From positions 1 to 64,000 of the forward strand of contig DASZBX010000135.1 of NCBI GenBank assembly GCA_035943635.1: 64,000 nucleotides of DNA, written 5' to 3'. Position numbers and translations under genes: made by a program. Below the pieces are notes generated by a model. It was given only the letters and a program-made list of their open reading frames with translations. It did not search any database and was not told where the DNA came from. This document shows, one piece after another, positions 34,245-43,552 of this stretch; positions within the stretch are counted from its first letter, which is position 1; the number at the start of each line of letters is the position of its first letter. The DNA comes from DASZBX01 sp035943635 (GTDB lineage Bacteria; Actinomycetota; Actinomycetes; Streptomycetales; Catenulisporaceae).

Positions 34245-34709
34245 TCAGTCCGTGGAGGAGCCGTCCGAAGTGGAGTTGTCCGAAGTGGAGCCGTCCGTCG
34301 TGGAGCCGGTTTCGTGGTCGGCGGCGCCGGGGTCCGCGGCGTGGTCGCCGTCGAGGGTCTCGTGCGGGTGGAACCGCTCGATCTTCAGGCCGACCTTGCC
34401 GTCCACCTCGGCCGCGCTGATCCGGAAGTCGCCGTCCGAGGTGCGCATCAGGGCCTGGGCTCCGTGGTCCGGGGTGTCGGCGGCGCCGACGTGCACGATG
34501 TCCCAGTCCTCGCCGACCTCACCGGACTCGCCGGCCTCGGCCCCTTCCTCACGCTGACCCGCACCCGCATCCGCATCCACCTGCCCCTCAGCCCGGTCCC
34601 CGGCCGCCAAGTACGGCCTGAGCTGCTGCTCCGGCGGGACGCCCGGCACTGTCGAGTGCTTGGCCGCCGCGCCGTGCTCGGTCAGAATTCGATCAGTGTC
34701 CTCGCTCAT
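34245..34709 (-). CDS. Acidic hypothetical protein, 154 residues
   Basis: No family recognised. The product is strongly acidic: an N-terminal part (MSEDTDRILTEHGAAAKHST…), a Glu/Gly-rich linker, a compact segment (DGDFRISAAEVDGKVGLKIE) that could be a small fold, and an Asp/Ser/Thr tail (TTDGSTSDNSTSDGSSTD). It has no signal peptide. GGAAGG stands 7 nt before the ATG at 34709. It lies upstream of the WXG operon on the same strand but is separated by 266 bp, and its link to that operon is unclear. Confidence 0.6.
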   Translation of the reverse strand: MSEDTDRILTEHGAAAKHSTVPGVPPEQQLRPYLAAGDRAEGQVDADAGAGQREEGAEAGESGEVGEDWDIVHVGAADTPDHGAQALMRTSDGDFRISAAEVDGKVGLKIERFHPHETLDGDHAADPGAADHETGSTTDGSTSDNSTSDGSSTD

Positions 34710-34926
34710 GATGCGGCCTTCCGTTGTGTACCTTCAGGTATGGAGGTTTCGCTTTGGACGGCGAATACTCGCAGACGGCACTCCGTAACCGCTTTTGCGT
34801 CCGCCAATCGTCGTACCGCTGATCCGCCAGGGACCGGTCGTCCGGCGGTCACGGGCGTTGCGGGCGCATGCGAAGGCCGGTCAGGGGTAACACAAAGAGC
34901 ACTGCGATCGGAGAGGACGCCCACAC

Positions 34927-36606
34927 ATGACCTCGCACACCGGAACCGTGTCCACTGGCCAGGAGGATGAGAACACCGGCCCGGGACCGGAGCCCGGCGG
35001 CTACACCCATCGGCAGATCCTGGTCATCCTTTCAGGTCTGCTTCTGGGGATGTTCCTGGCCGCCCTGGACCAGACCGTCGTGGCGACGGCGATGTACAAG
35101 ATCGGCGAGAGCCTGGACGGGCTGACCGCGCAGGCGTGGGTGACCACCGCGTTCCTGATCACGTCCACGATCTCGACCCCGCTCTACGGCAAACTCTCCG
35201 ACCAGTACGGCCGGAAACCTTTCTTCCTGTTCGCGATCGCCGTGTTCATCACCGGCTCCGCGCTGTGCACGCTGTCGACCTCGATGTACATGCTGGCCGG
35301 GTTCCGCGCGTTCCAGGGGATCGGCGCCGGCGGACTGTTCTCCCTGGCCCTGGCGATCGTCGGCGACATCATCCCGCCGCGCGAACGGGCCAAGTACCAG
35401 GGCTACTTCATGGCCGTGTTCGGCACCTCCAGCGTGCTCGGCCCGGTGGTCGGCGGCGCGCTGGCCGGAACCAACACCCTGCTGGGGATCGACGGCTGGC
35501 GCTGGATCTTCCTGATCAACGTCCCGATCGGCATCCTCGCCCTGGTCGTGGTGGCCCGGGTGCTGCACATCGACCACGTGCAGCGCCGGCACCGGATCGA
35601 CGTCTGGGGCGCCGTGGCGCTCGTGGTCGCGCTCGTGCCGCTGCTGATCGTGGCCGAGCAGGGACGCACCTGGGGCTGGGGTTCGGCGACCGCACTGGCC
35701 TGCTACGTGATCGGCGTGGTCGGCATCGCGGGCTTCCTGCTGGCCGAGCGCCGCGCCGGGGACGAGGCGCTGCTGCCGCTGCGGCTGTTCCGGATCCGGG
35801 TGTTCGCGCTCGGCTCCGCGCAGTCGGCGATCATCGGCATCGGCATGTTCGGCGGCATCACCCTGCTGCCGCTCTACCTCCAGCTGGTCAAGGGCAACTC
35901 GCCGACCAAGGCCGGCCTGCTCACCCTGCCGCTGGTGCTCGGCATCATGATCTTCTCGGTGATCGCGGGCCAGACCACCTCGCGCACCGGCCACTACAAG
36001 ATCTTCCCGGTGATCGGCTCCGCGCTGATGGTGATCGGCATGCTGCTGCTGTGGCGGCTGACCGCGGACAGCAGCCTGGTCTACGCGGACACGGCCATGT
36101 TCATCGTCGGCGCGGGCCTCGGATTCAATATGCAGACCATCATTCTGGCCATGCAGAACGCCGTGCCCCCGCGCGACATCGGCGTCGCCACCGCCTCGAC
36201 CACGTTCTTCCGGCAGATGGGCGGTACGCTCGGGGTCGCGGCGTTCCTGTCCATCGTCTACACGGTCGTCGGCTCGAAGATCGCCACCGCCTTCGCCCAG
36301 GCCCGCACCACCCCCGCCTTCCAGGCCGCGGCCAAAGCCCACCCGGACCAGGTCAAGCTGCTCAACGAGGCCGGGACCAGCGGCAGCAGCGTGCTCAACA
36401 ACACCTCCTTCCTCGGCAGCCTGGACCCGGCGCTGGCCCACCCGCTCGAGGTCGGCTTCACCCAGGCCATCGACATCGCGTTCCTGACCGGCGCGGCGGT
36501 CCTGGTCATCGCCGGGATCCTGGCCGCGTTCATCAAGGAGGTCCCGCTGCGCACCACCGCGGCCGCGTTCACCCAGGAGGATGACGGCGCCGCACCGCTT
36601 GCCTAG
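34927..36606 (+). CDS. MFS multidrug exporter, DHA2 (14-TM) family
   Basis: A 559-residue proton-driven drug exporter with about 14 membrane segments. Motifs are LDQTVVATAMYKIGESLDGL (DHA2 motif D1), GKLSDQYGRKPFF (motif A), FRAFQGIGAGGLFSLALAIV (motif B-like) and GYFMAVFGTSSVLGPVVGGAL (motif C, antiporter). It is divergent from the acidic protein gene and followed 24 bp later by the glutamate-cysteine ligase gene. The substrate is unknown; GAGAGGA precedes the ATG. Confidence 0.9.
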   Translation: MTSHTGTVSTGQEDENTGPGPEPGGYTHRQILVILSGLLLGMFLAALDQTVVATAMYKIGESLDGLTAQAWVTTAFLITSTISTPLYGKLSDQYGRKPFFLFAIAVFITGSALCTLSTSMYMLAGFRAFQGIGAGGLFSLALAIVGDIIPPRERAKYQGYFMAVFGTSSVLGPVVGGALAGTNTLLGIDGWRWIFLINVPIGILALVVVARVLHIDHVQRRHRIDVWGAVALVVALVPLLIVAEQGRTWGWGSATALACYVIGVVGIAGFLLAERRAGDEALLPLRLFRIRVFALGSAQSAIIGIGMFGGITLLPLYLQLVKGNSPTKAGLLTLPLVLGIMIFSVIAGQTTSRTGHYKIFPVIGSALMVIGMLLLWRLTADSSLVYADTAMFIVGAGLGFNMQTIILAMQNAVPPRDIGVATASTTFFRQMGGTLGVAAFLSIVYTVVGSKIATAFAQARTTPAFQAAAKAHPDQVKLLNEAGTSGSSVLNNTSFLGSLDPALAHPLEVGFTQAIDIAFLTGAAVLVIAGILAAFIKEVPLRTTAAAFTQEDDGAAPLA

Positions 36607-36630
36607 GCTTTTCCCGGGTATACGGCGCGC

Positions 36631-37713
36631 ATGATCACGGTAGGTGTCGAAGAGGAATACCTCCTGCTGGACCCGGAGACCGGCCTGCCGGTGCCGCGCA
36701 GCCGGCAGGTCCGGGCCGCCGCGGACCTCGCCCCCGCGGCGGCCAAGGACGAGGTGACCCCGGAACTCCTGCAGGCGCAGGTGGAGGTCGCCACCCCGGT
36801 CTGCACCGGCTTGGACGAGGTCGCCGGCCACCTGACCCGGCTGCGCGGCGTGGTCCGGGCCGCAGCCGCCGCGGCCGACTGCCGGGCCGCGGCCTGCGGG
36901 GCCGCCGCGCTGCGCGGGGCCCGGCCGGTGCCGGTCACCGGCAAGACCAGGTACCTCACGCTGGCCACCGACGCCGCACAACTCGTGGACGAGCAGCTGA
37001 TCTGCGGCATGCACGTACACGTCGCGATCCCCGACCGCGAGCGCGGCGTCCTGGTGCTCAACCGGATCCGGCCGTGGCTCGCGATCCTGGTCGCCCTGGG
37101 CGGGAACTCGCCCCTGTGGGACGGACACGACACCGGGTTCAGCAGCTGGCGGACCGTGGTGTTCGGGCGGTGGCCGGTCAGCGGGCTGCCGCCCGAGTTC
37201 GCCGGCGAGGAGGACTACCGCCGCCGCGCGCAGGAACTGGTGGACTCGGCCGTGATCCGCGACCTCGGGCAGCTGTACTGGCTGGCGCGCCTGTCGGAGA
37301 AGTACCCGACCATCGAGGTACGCGCGTTGGACGTCCAGCTGCGCGCCGAGGACGCCGTGACGTTCGCGGGCCTGGCGCGTGCGCTGGTGACGCTGGCCTT
37401 GTCAGACCACTGGCCGCACGCCACGCTGCCGGCCCACCCGCCGGAGCTGCTCGCGGCGGCGCTCTGGCAGGCGGCCCGGCACGGCTTGGACGGGGACCTG
37501 GTCGATCCGTTCACGGCCCGGTCCCGCCCGGCCGCCGACGTGGTCGCCACCCTGATGACCCTGGTCGAACCCGCCCTGAAGCAGTCCGGGGACCTGGACC
37601 GGGTCAATGATGGCGTGCAGCGGCTGGTGCACGAGGGCACAGCCGCCACCCGCCAGCGCCGCGCCTTCCAGGACGGCGGCGTGGCGGCGGCGATCGACCT
37701 GAGCGAGATGTGA
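36631..37713 (+). CDS. Glutamate-cysteine ligase family 2 protein (YbdK-like)
   Basis: A 360-residue carboxylate-amine ligase of the GCS2 family. It opens with the signature ITVGVEEEYLLLDPETG and has CGMHVHVAIPDRE, NSPLWDGHDTGFSSWR and YPTIEVRALDVQ, the ATP/glutamate site residues of this family. YbdK-type enzymes have weak gamma-glutamylcysteine synthetase activity, and their true substrate may be another amine. TATACG ends 6 nt before the ATG, suggesting a leaderless mRNA independent of the MFS gene. Confidence 0.87.
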   Translation: MITVGVEEEYLLLDPETGLPVPRSRQVRAAADLAPAAAKDEVTPELLQAQVEVATPVCTGLDEVAGHLTRLRGVVRAAAAAADCRAAACGAAALRGARPVPVTGKTRYLTLATDAAQLVDEQLICGMHVHVAIPDRERGVLVLNRIRPWLAILVALGGNSPLWDGHDTGFSSWRTVVFGRWPVSGLPPEFAGEEDYRRRAQELVDSAVIRDLGQLYWLARLSEKYPTIEVRALDVQLRAEDAVTFAGLARALVTLALSDHWPHATLPAHPPELLAAALWQAARHGLDGDLVDPFTARSRPAADVVATLMTLVEPALKQSGDLDRVNDGVQRLVHEGTAATRQRRAFQDGGVAAAIDLSEM

Positions 37714-37888
37714 GCGCGCGAGAAATCAGAACGTCTTCCCGAGCGTGGGCACAGCGATCCGACAGAGCCCCGCCGACCGCGTTGGCCTGCCGGTCCCCGA
37801 TTCCCGGGTCCGTGCGTCCTGAGGATGGCGCGCCACCATCCTCACGGGTGACCCGGAATCAACCCTGCGCCGGACGCCACAGCCGCCG

Positions 37889-37903
37889 CGGTAGCGCTAC
37901 CGT
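37889..37903 (+). promoter_or_regulatory. -10 box inside a 14-bp palindrome before the ABC operon
   Basis: CGGTAGCGCTACCG (37889-37902) is a perfect palindrome and overlaps TACCGT (37898-37903), a -10-like hexamer 7 nt before the GTG at 37911. A repressor bound here would block the promoter of the four-gene ABC transporter operon. Confidence 0.45.
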
Positions 37904-37910
37904 CTTCGCT

Positions 37911-38861
37911 GTGCCAGACATCGAAGTACCGATCATCGAGGCGGCAGCGCTGACGATGCGCTATCCGGGCGGCGTCACAGCCCTGACCGACCTCACCCTG
38001 CGGGTCGAACCCGGGATCACCGGGCTGGTCGGCGCCAACGGCGCCGGCAAGTCCACCCTGATCAAAATCCTGCTCGGCCTGCTCACCCCCACCGCGGGCG
38101 GGGTGCGGGTGCTGGGCCTGGACGCGCGCGAGCAGGGCGAGCAGATCCGCGGCCGGGTCGGGTACATGCCCGAACACGACTGCCTGCCGCCGGACGTGAC
38201 CGCGACCGAGTTCGTCACCCACCTGGGCCGGATGACCGGCCTGCCGCCGACCGCCGCGAAGGAGCAGGCCGCCGAGGCGCTGCGGCACGTCGGGCTGCAC
38301 GAGGAGCGGTACCGGCAGATCGGCACCTTCTCCACCGGGATGAAGCAGCGGGTCAAACTCGCCCAGGCCCTGGTCGGCGATCCGGGCCTGCTGCTGCTGG
38401 ACGAGCCGACCAACGGCCTGGACCCGGCCGGCCGGGACGCGATGCTGGCCCTGATCCGCCGGATCGGCACCGAGTTCGGCATCGCCGTGGTGGTCGCCTC
38501 GCACCTGCTCAGCGAGATCGAGCGGATCTGCGACCACCTGGTCGCGATCGAGGGCGGCCGGCTGCTGCGCGCGGCCTCGCTGGCCTCGATGACCCAGGCC
38601 CTGCCCTGGCTGGTGGTCGAGGTCGACGAGGGCACCGAGGCACTGGCCGCGGCCCTGGGCGGGCAGGGCCTGACCGTCCGCCCGCAGGGCCGCCAGCTGC
38701 TGGTCCGGGTGGACGCCGACCCGGTGTTCGACGCCGTCCGGGACGCGATCGCGGACCTGGACCTTCCGCTGACCCGGCTCGAACACCGCCGGCACCACGT
38801 GGAGGAACTCTTCTCCGACCGCGAACAGGTCGAAGCCGATGCCATGGAGGCGCAGCAATGA
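37911..38861 (+). CDS. ABC transporter ATP-binding protein (first pair)
   Basis: A 316-residue ABC-2-type ATPase with Walker A GANGAGKST, signature FSTGMKQRVKLAQ, Walker B LLLLDEPTNGLDP and H-loop VASHLLSEIERICDH; the C-terminal 90 residues form the usual accessory domain. The GTG at 37911 is chosen because a -10 box lies 7 nt upstream and upstream codons lack conservation. It is coupled to the permease gene by ATGA. It powers transport by the two-subunit permease; the substrate is unknown. Confidence 0.87.
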   Translation: MPDIEVPIIEAAALTMRYPGGVTALTDLTLRVEPGITGLVGANGAGKSTLIKILLGLLTPTAGGVRVLGLDAREQGEQIRGRVGYMPEHDCLPPDVTATEFVTHLGRMTGLPPTAAKEQAAEALRHVGLHEERYRQIGTFSTGMKQRVKLAQALVGDPGLLLLDEPTNGLDPAGRDAMLALIRRIGTEFGIAVVVASHLLSEIERICDHLVAIEGGRLLRAASLASMTQALPWLVVEVDEGTEALAAALGGQGLTVRPQGRQLLVRVDADPVFDAVRDAIADLDLPLTRLEHRRHHVEELFSDREQVEADAMEAQQ

Positions 38862-40006
38862 GCCCGACCACGCCAGCGGGCCCCGCGCCGCGCGCGGCGA
38901 ACACCAGCGTCATCCACGACATCGGCTACAAGCCGTACACCGGGCCGCGGCTCGGGCGCCGGCAGATCGTGCGGGCGCTCTACGTGCACAGCCTGCGGTC
39001 CGTCTTCGGGCTCGGCCGCGGCGTGAAAGCGAAGATCATGCCGTTCTTCGTGCTCGCCGCGGTGCTGATCCCGGCCGCGCTGAACGTGTACATGAGCTCG
39101 GCGAGCAAGTCGCTGGTCCTTCCCTACGGGCACATGGCCTACAGCCTGATGCTGTTCAGCGTGCTGTTCGCCGCGGCCGCCGCGCCCGAGATCGTCTCGC
39201 GCGACCTGCGGCACCACACCCTGCCGCTGTACTTCTCCCGGCCGCTGCGCCGGATCGACTACCCGTTGGCCAAGATGCTCGCCCTGTTCTCCGGGCTGGC
39301 GATCGTCGGGGTGCTGCCGGTCCTGGTCAGTTACGTCGGCCAGGTCGCCTCGGCCACCAGCGGGCACGAGATCTGGGCCGACTCCAAGGCGGCCTTCCCG
39401 GGCCTGTTCGCGGCCCTGGCCCAGGCCGCGCTGTTCAGTGTGATCAGCCTGCTGATCGCCTCGACCACCGGGCGCCGGGTGATCGCCACCGGCGTGATCG
39501 CGATCTTCTTCCTGGTCTCGATCGCGATCTCCGGTGTGCTGACCAGCGTGGTCGGCCGCAGCTGGCAGGAGCACACGGCCAGCTGCGTCGTGCCCGCGTT
39601 CGCTCCCGGGTCGCCCCGGGACACCGGCGACGGCAACGTGTTCGGGTTCGGCGGCGGCGAGAACGGCCCGCCGACCGCCCTGTTCACCCAGCTGTGCCCG
39701 GGCATCGACCCGGACGCCGACAACGTCGGGAACATCGACGGTTCGCTCGTCCAGGGCCGGCCCGGCTTCGCGAACATCACCGTGCAGTACCAGACCCCGG
39801 TCTACTCCACGATGGCCAGGGTGGGCGGTCTGACCAGTCCGTCGCGCCTGGTCGAGGGCACCCGGATCTGGGTGTTCCGGGCCGGCGACGGCGAGATCCC
39901 GAACCCCGCGCCGCTGGGCCCGGTCTACGCCGCCGAACTGCTCGTCCTGGTCCTCGCCGCCGGCAACGGGCTGTTCCTGCGCTACCGGAAAGTGAGCGTC
40001 TCATGA
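38858..40006 (+). CDS. ABC-2 family permease (first pair)
   Basis: A 382-residue membrane protein. After IHDIGYKPYTGPRLGRRQIV, a typical N-terminus of this permease type, come about six hydrophobic segments; a large extracytoplasmic loop of about 110 residues (roughly 240-350) precedes the last one (PLGPVYAAELLVLVLAAGNGLFLRY). It contains APEIVSRDLRHHTLPLYFSRPL, the coupling-helix region of ABC-2 permeases. It overlaps the neighbouring ATPase genes by 4 nt on each side. Confidence 0.85.
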   Translation: MSPTTPAGPAPRAANTSVIHDIGYKPYTGPRLGRRQIVRALYVHSLRSVFGLGRGVKAKIMPFFVLAAVLIPAALNVYMSSASKSLVLPYGHMAYSLMLFSVLFAAAAAPEIVSRDLRHHTLPLYFSRPLRRIDYPLAKMLALFSGLAIVGVLPVLVSYVGQVASATSGHEIWADSKAAFPGLFAALAQAALFSVISLLIASTTGRRVIATGVIAIFFLVSIAISGVLTSVVGRSWQEHTASCVVPAFAPGSPRDTGDGNVFGFGGGENGPPTALFTQLCPGIDPDADNVGNIDGSLVQGRPGFANITVQYQTPVYSTMARVGGLTSPSRLVEGTRIWVFRAGDGEIPNPAPLGPVYAAELLVLVLAAGNGLFLRYRKVSVS

Positions 40007-40962
40007 CCGCCGTCGACAGCGCGGCCGCGCCCGGCGCCGCCGCCACCGGGCCCGTCGTGGTCAGCTTCGACCACGTCACCCACTGGTACGGCAACGTGGT
40101 CGCGGTCAACGACATCTCGCTCCAGCTCGGGCCGGGGGTGACCGGGCTGCTCGGGCCGAACGGCGCGGGCAAGTCCACCATCCTGCACCTGCTGGCCGGG
40201 TTCCTCTCCCCGTCCCGGGGCGCGGTGACCATCGGCGGGGCCAGCCCGTGGCGCAACCCGGACATCTTCCACACGGTCGGCCTGGTCCCGGAGCGCGACT
40301 CGGTGTACGCGTTCCTGACCGCGCGCGAGTTCGTCACCGCCTCGGCGAAGCTGCACAAGCTGGCGGACCCCAAGGCCGCGGCCGAGCGCGCGCTGGACCT
40401 GGTGGAGATGGCCGGGGCGGCCGACCGGCCGATCCAGACCTACTCCAAGGGCATGCGCCAGCGGGCCAAGGTCGCCGCCGCGCTCGTGCACGACCCGCAG
40501 GTGCTGCTGCTGGACGAGCCGTTCAACGGCATGGACCCGCGCCAGCGGATGCACATGATGGACCTGCTGCGCGGGCTCGGCCAGGCCGGGCGCACGATCC
40601 TGTTCTCCTCACACATCCTGGAGGAGGTGGAGAAGCTGGCCGACACGGTCCAGGTCGTGGTCACCGGCCGGCTGGCCGCCTCCGGGGACTACCGGACCAT
40701 CCGGCGCCTGATGACGACCCGGCCGCACGTGTTCCTGCTGCGCAGCACCGACGACCGGGCGCTGGCGCAGGTGCTGATCTCCAGCCCGGCCGTGCAGGGC
40801 GTGGGCCTGGTCAAGGACGGCCTGGAAGTGCACGCGAGCGACCACGGCACCTTCACCCGCGAGCTGGCCAAGGTCAGCCGGTCCGCCGGGATCGGGCTGC
40901 GCGAGGTCATCCCGTCGGACGAGTCCCTCGAATCCGTGTTCGCCTACCTCGTGGGAGCCTGA
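40003..40962 (+). CDS. ABC transporter ATP-binding protein (second pair)
   Basis: A 319-residue ABC ATPase with Walker A GPNGAGKST, signature YSKGMRQRAKVAA, Walker B VLLLDEPFNGMDP and H-loop FSSHILEEVEKLAD. It is a paralogue of the ATPase two genes upstream, which suggests a duplicated or heteromeric ATPase-permease-ATPase-permease exporter. ATG 40003 overlaps the permease stop. Confidence 0.88.
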   Translation: MTAVDSAAAPGAAATGPVVVSFDHVTHWYGNVVAVNDISLQLGPGVTGLLGPNGAGKSTILHLLAGFLSPSRGAVTIGGASPWRNPDIFHTVGLVPERDSVYAFLTAREFVTASAKLHKLADPKAAAERALDLVEMAGAADRPIQTYSKGMRQRAKVAAALVHDPQVLLLDEPFNGMDPRQRMHMMDLLRGLGQAGRTILFSSHILEEVEKLADTVQVVVTGRLAASGDYRTIRRLMTTRPHVFLLRSTDDRALAQVLISSPAVQGVGLVKDGLEVHASDHGTFTRELAKVSRSAGIGLREVIPSDESLESVFAYLVGA

Positions 40963-40964
40963 CC

Positions 40965-41678
40965 ATGATCGATTCCACCGTCGTCTGGATCTCCTTCCGG
41001 GCGCTGTTCGGCCGCCGCCGGGCCCTGCTGTTCCTGCTGCCCGCACTGCTGCTGGTCCTGCTCACCGTGATCATCGCGGGCGCGCAGGGGAAGGAGTCGG
41101 ACTGGGCCGCGATCCTGCTCGGCCAGGTCGGGGTCGGCGCCGTGGTCCCGCTGACCGCGCTGCTGGTCGGCACCTCGGTGCTCGGCTCGGAGATCGACGA
41201 CAACTCGGTCCTGCACCTGCTGGCCACCCCGGTCTCCCGGCGCACCGTGATCGTCTCCAAGGTGCTGGTCTCGGCGTCGGTCACGATCGTGTTCGCGGCC
41301 GTGCCGGTGCTGCTGTCGGGACTGATCGCCGTGGGCGCGACCTCGCTGACAGTGGGCTGTTTCCTCGGCGCGGTGCTCGGCTCGGTCGTCTACTCGTGCC
41401 TGTTCGTGTTCTTCTCCGCGGCCCTGCGCCACCCGGTGATCTACGCGCTCGCCTACGTGGCGCTGTGGGAGGAGCTGATCAGCAATCTGGTCGGCGGCGC
41501 GAAGTACCTGTCGATCGAGCAGTGGTCGCTCGGCCTGGCCCACGCGGTGTCCAAGGACGGCAACCTCAACTCGCACCTGACCCTGACCCCGTCGCTGATC
41601 CTGGCCGTGATCGCCTCGGTGCTCCTGGTCGGTTACGCCACGGAGCGCCTGAGCGCCTTCACCCTGCGGGCGGACTGA
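40965..41678 (+). CDS. ABC-2 family permease (second pair)
   Basis: A 237-residue membrane protein with six hydrophobic segments. VGTSVLGSEIDDNSVLHLLATPVSRRTVI is the ABC-2 coupling region, followed by VVYSCLFVFFSAALRHPVIYALAYVALWEELISN. It begins 2 nt after the preceding stop and ends the operon. Confidence 0.85.
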   Translation: MIDSTVVWISFRALFGRRRALLFLLPALLLVLLTVIIAGAQGKESDWAAILLGQVGVGAVVPLTALLVGTSVLGSEIDDNSVLHLLATPVSRRTVIVSKVLVSASVTIVFAAVPVLLSGLIAVGATSLTVGCFLGAVLGSVVYSCLFVFFSAALRHPVIYALAYVALWEELISNLVGGAKYLSIEQWSLGLAHAVSKDGNLNSHLTLTPSLILAVIASVLLVGYATERLSAFTLRAD

Positions 41679-41743
41679 GCCGGGAGGTACTGAGGAGAAT
41701 ATGCAGTACCGCGGACGCGGGCCGGTCTGCCATGATTCTGCCC

Positions 41744-43000
41744 ATGGGGGAGATCACATTCACGCGCCCGCTGTCCGAGTTCCTCTGCCCGCAGTGCGGC
41801 TGGACCGGCGACTTCGAAGCCCGGTTCCCGGCCTGGTGTCTGTCGTGCACGTACGGCGCCGAGGGCGGCATGGTGCTCAAGCAGTTCACCGGCCGCGCCC
41901 AGCGCCAGAAGTCCGCGGCGTCGCGCCGCAGCGAGAAGCTGTACGCGAAGGTGGTGGCCGCACCGCAACTGCGGCCCACCGGCCTGCTGCGCCGGACGAC
42001 CATCGGGGTCGCCCTGCTGATCCACCTGGTCACACTGCTGGTTCTGGCCGGCGGCATCGTCCTGATCGCGACGATGCCGCCGGCCTCGCTCGCATGGTTC
42101 TTCGGCCCGCTGCTGATCCTGCTCGCGATCACGCTGCGCCCGCGCTTCCCCGCGATGGAGCACGGCCCGCAGCTGATCACCCGCGAGCAGGCGCCGGAAC
42201 TGTTCGGCCTGCTCGACGAGATCGCCGCGCTGCTGCACACGCACTCGTTCACTGCCGTCCGGCTATCGATCACCGCCAACGCCGGCACGGCCGTCTTCGG
42301 CCTGCGCCGACGCGAGCGCCTGCTCGACGTCGGCGTGCCGCTGTGGCAGCTGCTCGGCCCGCAGGAACGAGTGGCGCTGCTGGCCCACGAGGTCGCCCAC
42401 GGCGCCAACGCCGACTCCGAGTACGGGCTCGTGGTGGCCAGCGCTCTGAGCACGCTGCGCCGCTGGTACGCGGTGACCCACCCGCTCACACTGGTGACCG
42501 GCCGCACCCGGCTCAAGACACGCAATGTGGTCGACGTGATCTTGCCGTTCCACGTCTTCCACCGGTGGGCGTCCGCGCTGGTGCTGCGGTCCACCCCGCG
42601 CGCCGAGTACCTCGCCGACCGGCTCGCCGCCCAGGTCGCCTCCACCGACGCCGTCCACGCCATGCTCGACCGGATGGTGACCGCCGGGGCCGCGATGCAG
42701 GTGCTGCTCACCGCGGTCCGCGCCCGCGTGCCGTCCCAGCCGTGGCGGATCGTGCGCGACTTCGCCGCCGCGCTGCCGGAGCACGAACAGGCCCGCCTGG
42801 CCCTGCTCAGCGCGCGGGCCGGAGTGAGCATCGACGACTCCCACCCGCCGACCCACCTGCGGCTCCAGCTGCTGCGGGGCGGTGAGCCGCTGCCCGCGCA
42901 GCTGACCATGACCGGCGAACGCTGCGCCCTGATCGATGCCGAACTCGCCGACCCGATCGAGCAGTTGGGCGCGAAACTGAGCAAGTTCGCCCGGCGGTAG
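41744..43000 (+). CDS. M48-family membrane metallopeptidase with N-terminal zinc ribbon
   Basis: A 418-residue membrane protease. Residues 12-40 hold CPQC and CLSC pairs (a zinc-ribbon-like module); two membrane helices follow (ALLIHLVTLLVLAGGIVLIA, WFFGPLLILLAI). The zinc-binding HEVAH lies in LLAHEVAHGANADSEY, and RAEYLADRLAA supplies the third metal ligand, as in HtpX/Ste24-like M48 peptidases of membrane quality control. CATGAT ends 7 nt before ATG 41744, so the mRNA may be leaderless; in-frame ATG 41732 is possible. Confidence 0.82.
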   Translation: MGEITFTRPLSEFLCPQCGWTGDFEARFPAWCLSCTYGAEGGMVLKQFTGRAQRQKSAASRRSEKLYAKVVAAPQLRPTGLLRRTTIGVALLIHLVTLLVLAGGIVLIATMPPASLAWFFGPLLILLAITLRPRFPAMEHGPQLITREQAPELFGLLDEIAALLHTHSFTAVRLSITANAGTAVFGLRRRERLLDVGVPLWQLLGPQERVALLAHEVAHGANADSEYGLVVASALSTLRRWYAVTHPLTLVTGRTRLKTRNVVDVILPFHVFHRWASALVLRSTPRAEYLADRLAAQVASTDAVHAMLDRMVTAGAAMQVLLTAVRARVPSQPWRIVRDFAAALPEHEQARLALLSARAGVSIDDSHPPTHLRLQLLRGGEPLPAQLTMTGERCALIDAELADPIEQLGAKLSKFARR

Positions 43001-43049
43001 GTCACTGCGTCACCCGCACAGAACTGCCGGACTGCGTACAGTCGAATCC

Positions 43050-43529
43050 GTGGGGTTGGGGATCGATCTGACGTTGCTGGCGGTCGACGCGGAGCCTGGG
43101 TACCTGCGGGTCGGGCCGACGCTGCCTTACCCGCTGGTCGTCGGCGAATTGGTGGATCTGGCCGTGGCCGGGCGGATCACGGTGAACGGTGACGTGATCG
43201 AGGTCCTCGATCGCTCGCCGGTAGGCGATGCGCTCGCCGACGATTCTCTTGCCCGGCTTGCTGATCTCGGAGACGGTTTGTCGGTCGAGCAGTGGCTGGA
43301 GCGGCAGGGCCGCTGGCGCGTCGAGGCCTACCTCAACGGCCTGCGCCACCAGAACGTGCTGCATGAGTCATCGGGCAAGGTGGTCGGATCGGGTCGGATC
43401 GAGGTCGCCGACACGTTGCGGGCCGCGGCGCCAGTGCGGCGGCTACGGAGGCTGATCGCTGAGGAGGGCGGCCCGCAGTCGGCGCAGGATCTGGCATTCG
43501 CCGCCCTGTTTGACCGGGATCGCCGGTAG
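43050..43529 (+). CDS. GPP34 (GOLPH3-like) family protein
   Basis: A 159-residue protein with the start of GPP34-domain proteins (LGIDLTLLAVDAEPGYLRVG, LPYPLVVGELVDLAVAGRI) and a C-terminal helical part (FAALFDRDRR). GOLPH3 binds phosphoinositides in eukaryotes; the bacterial role is unknown, though many actinomycetes have several copies. It is shorter than the usual 200-230 residues. TACAGT ends 7 nt before the GTG start, indicating a leaderless mRNA. Confidence 0.75.
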   Translation: MGLGIDLTLLAVDAEPGYLRVGPTLPYPLVVGELVDLAVAGRITVNGDVIEVLDRSPVGDALADDSLARLADLGDGLSVEQWLERQGRWRVEAYLNGLRHQNVLHESSGKVVGSGRIEVADTLRAAAPVRRLRRLIAEEGGPQSAQDLAFAALFDRDRR

Positions 43530-43552
43530 ACGACCCCTGGTTCGCCCGCCGC

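Noticed and set aside
35032..37128. 698-codon minus-strand frame opposite the MFS exporter and glutamate-cysteine ligase genes
   Set aside because: Product is His/Arg/Asp/Gln-rich repeats typical of antisense frames; both plus-strand genes have clear family motifs.
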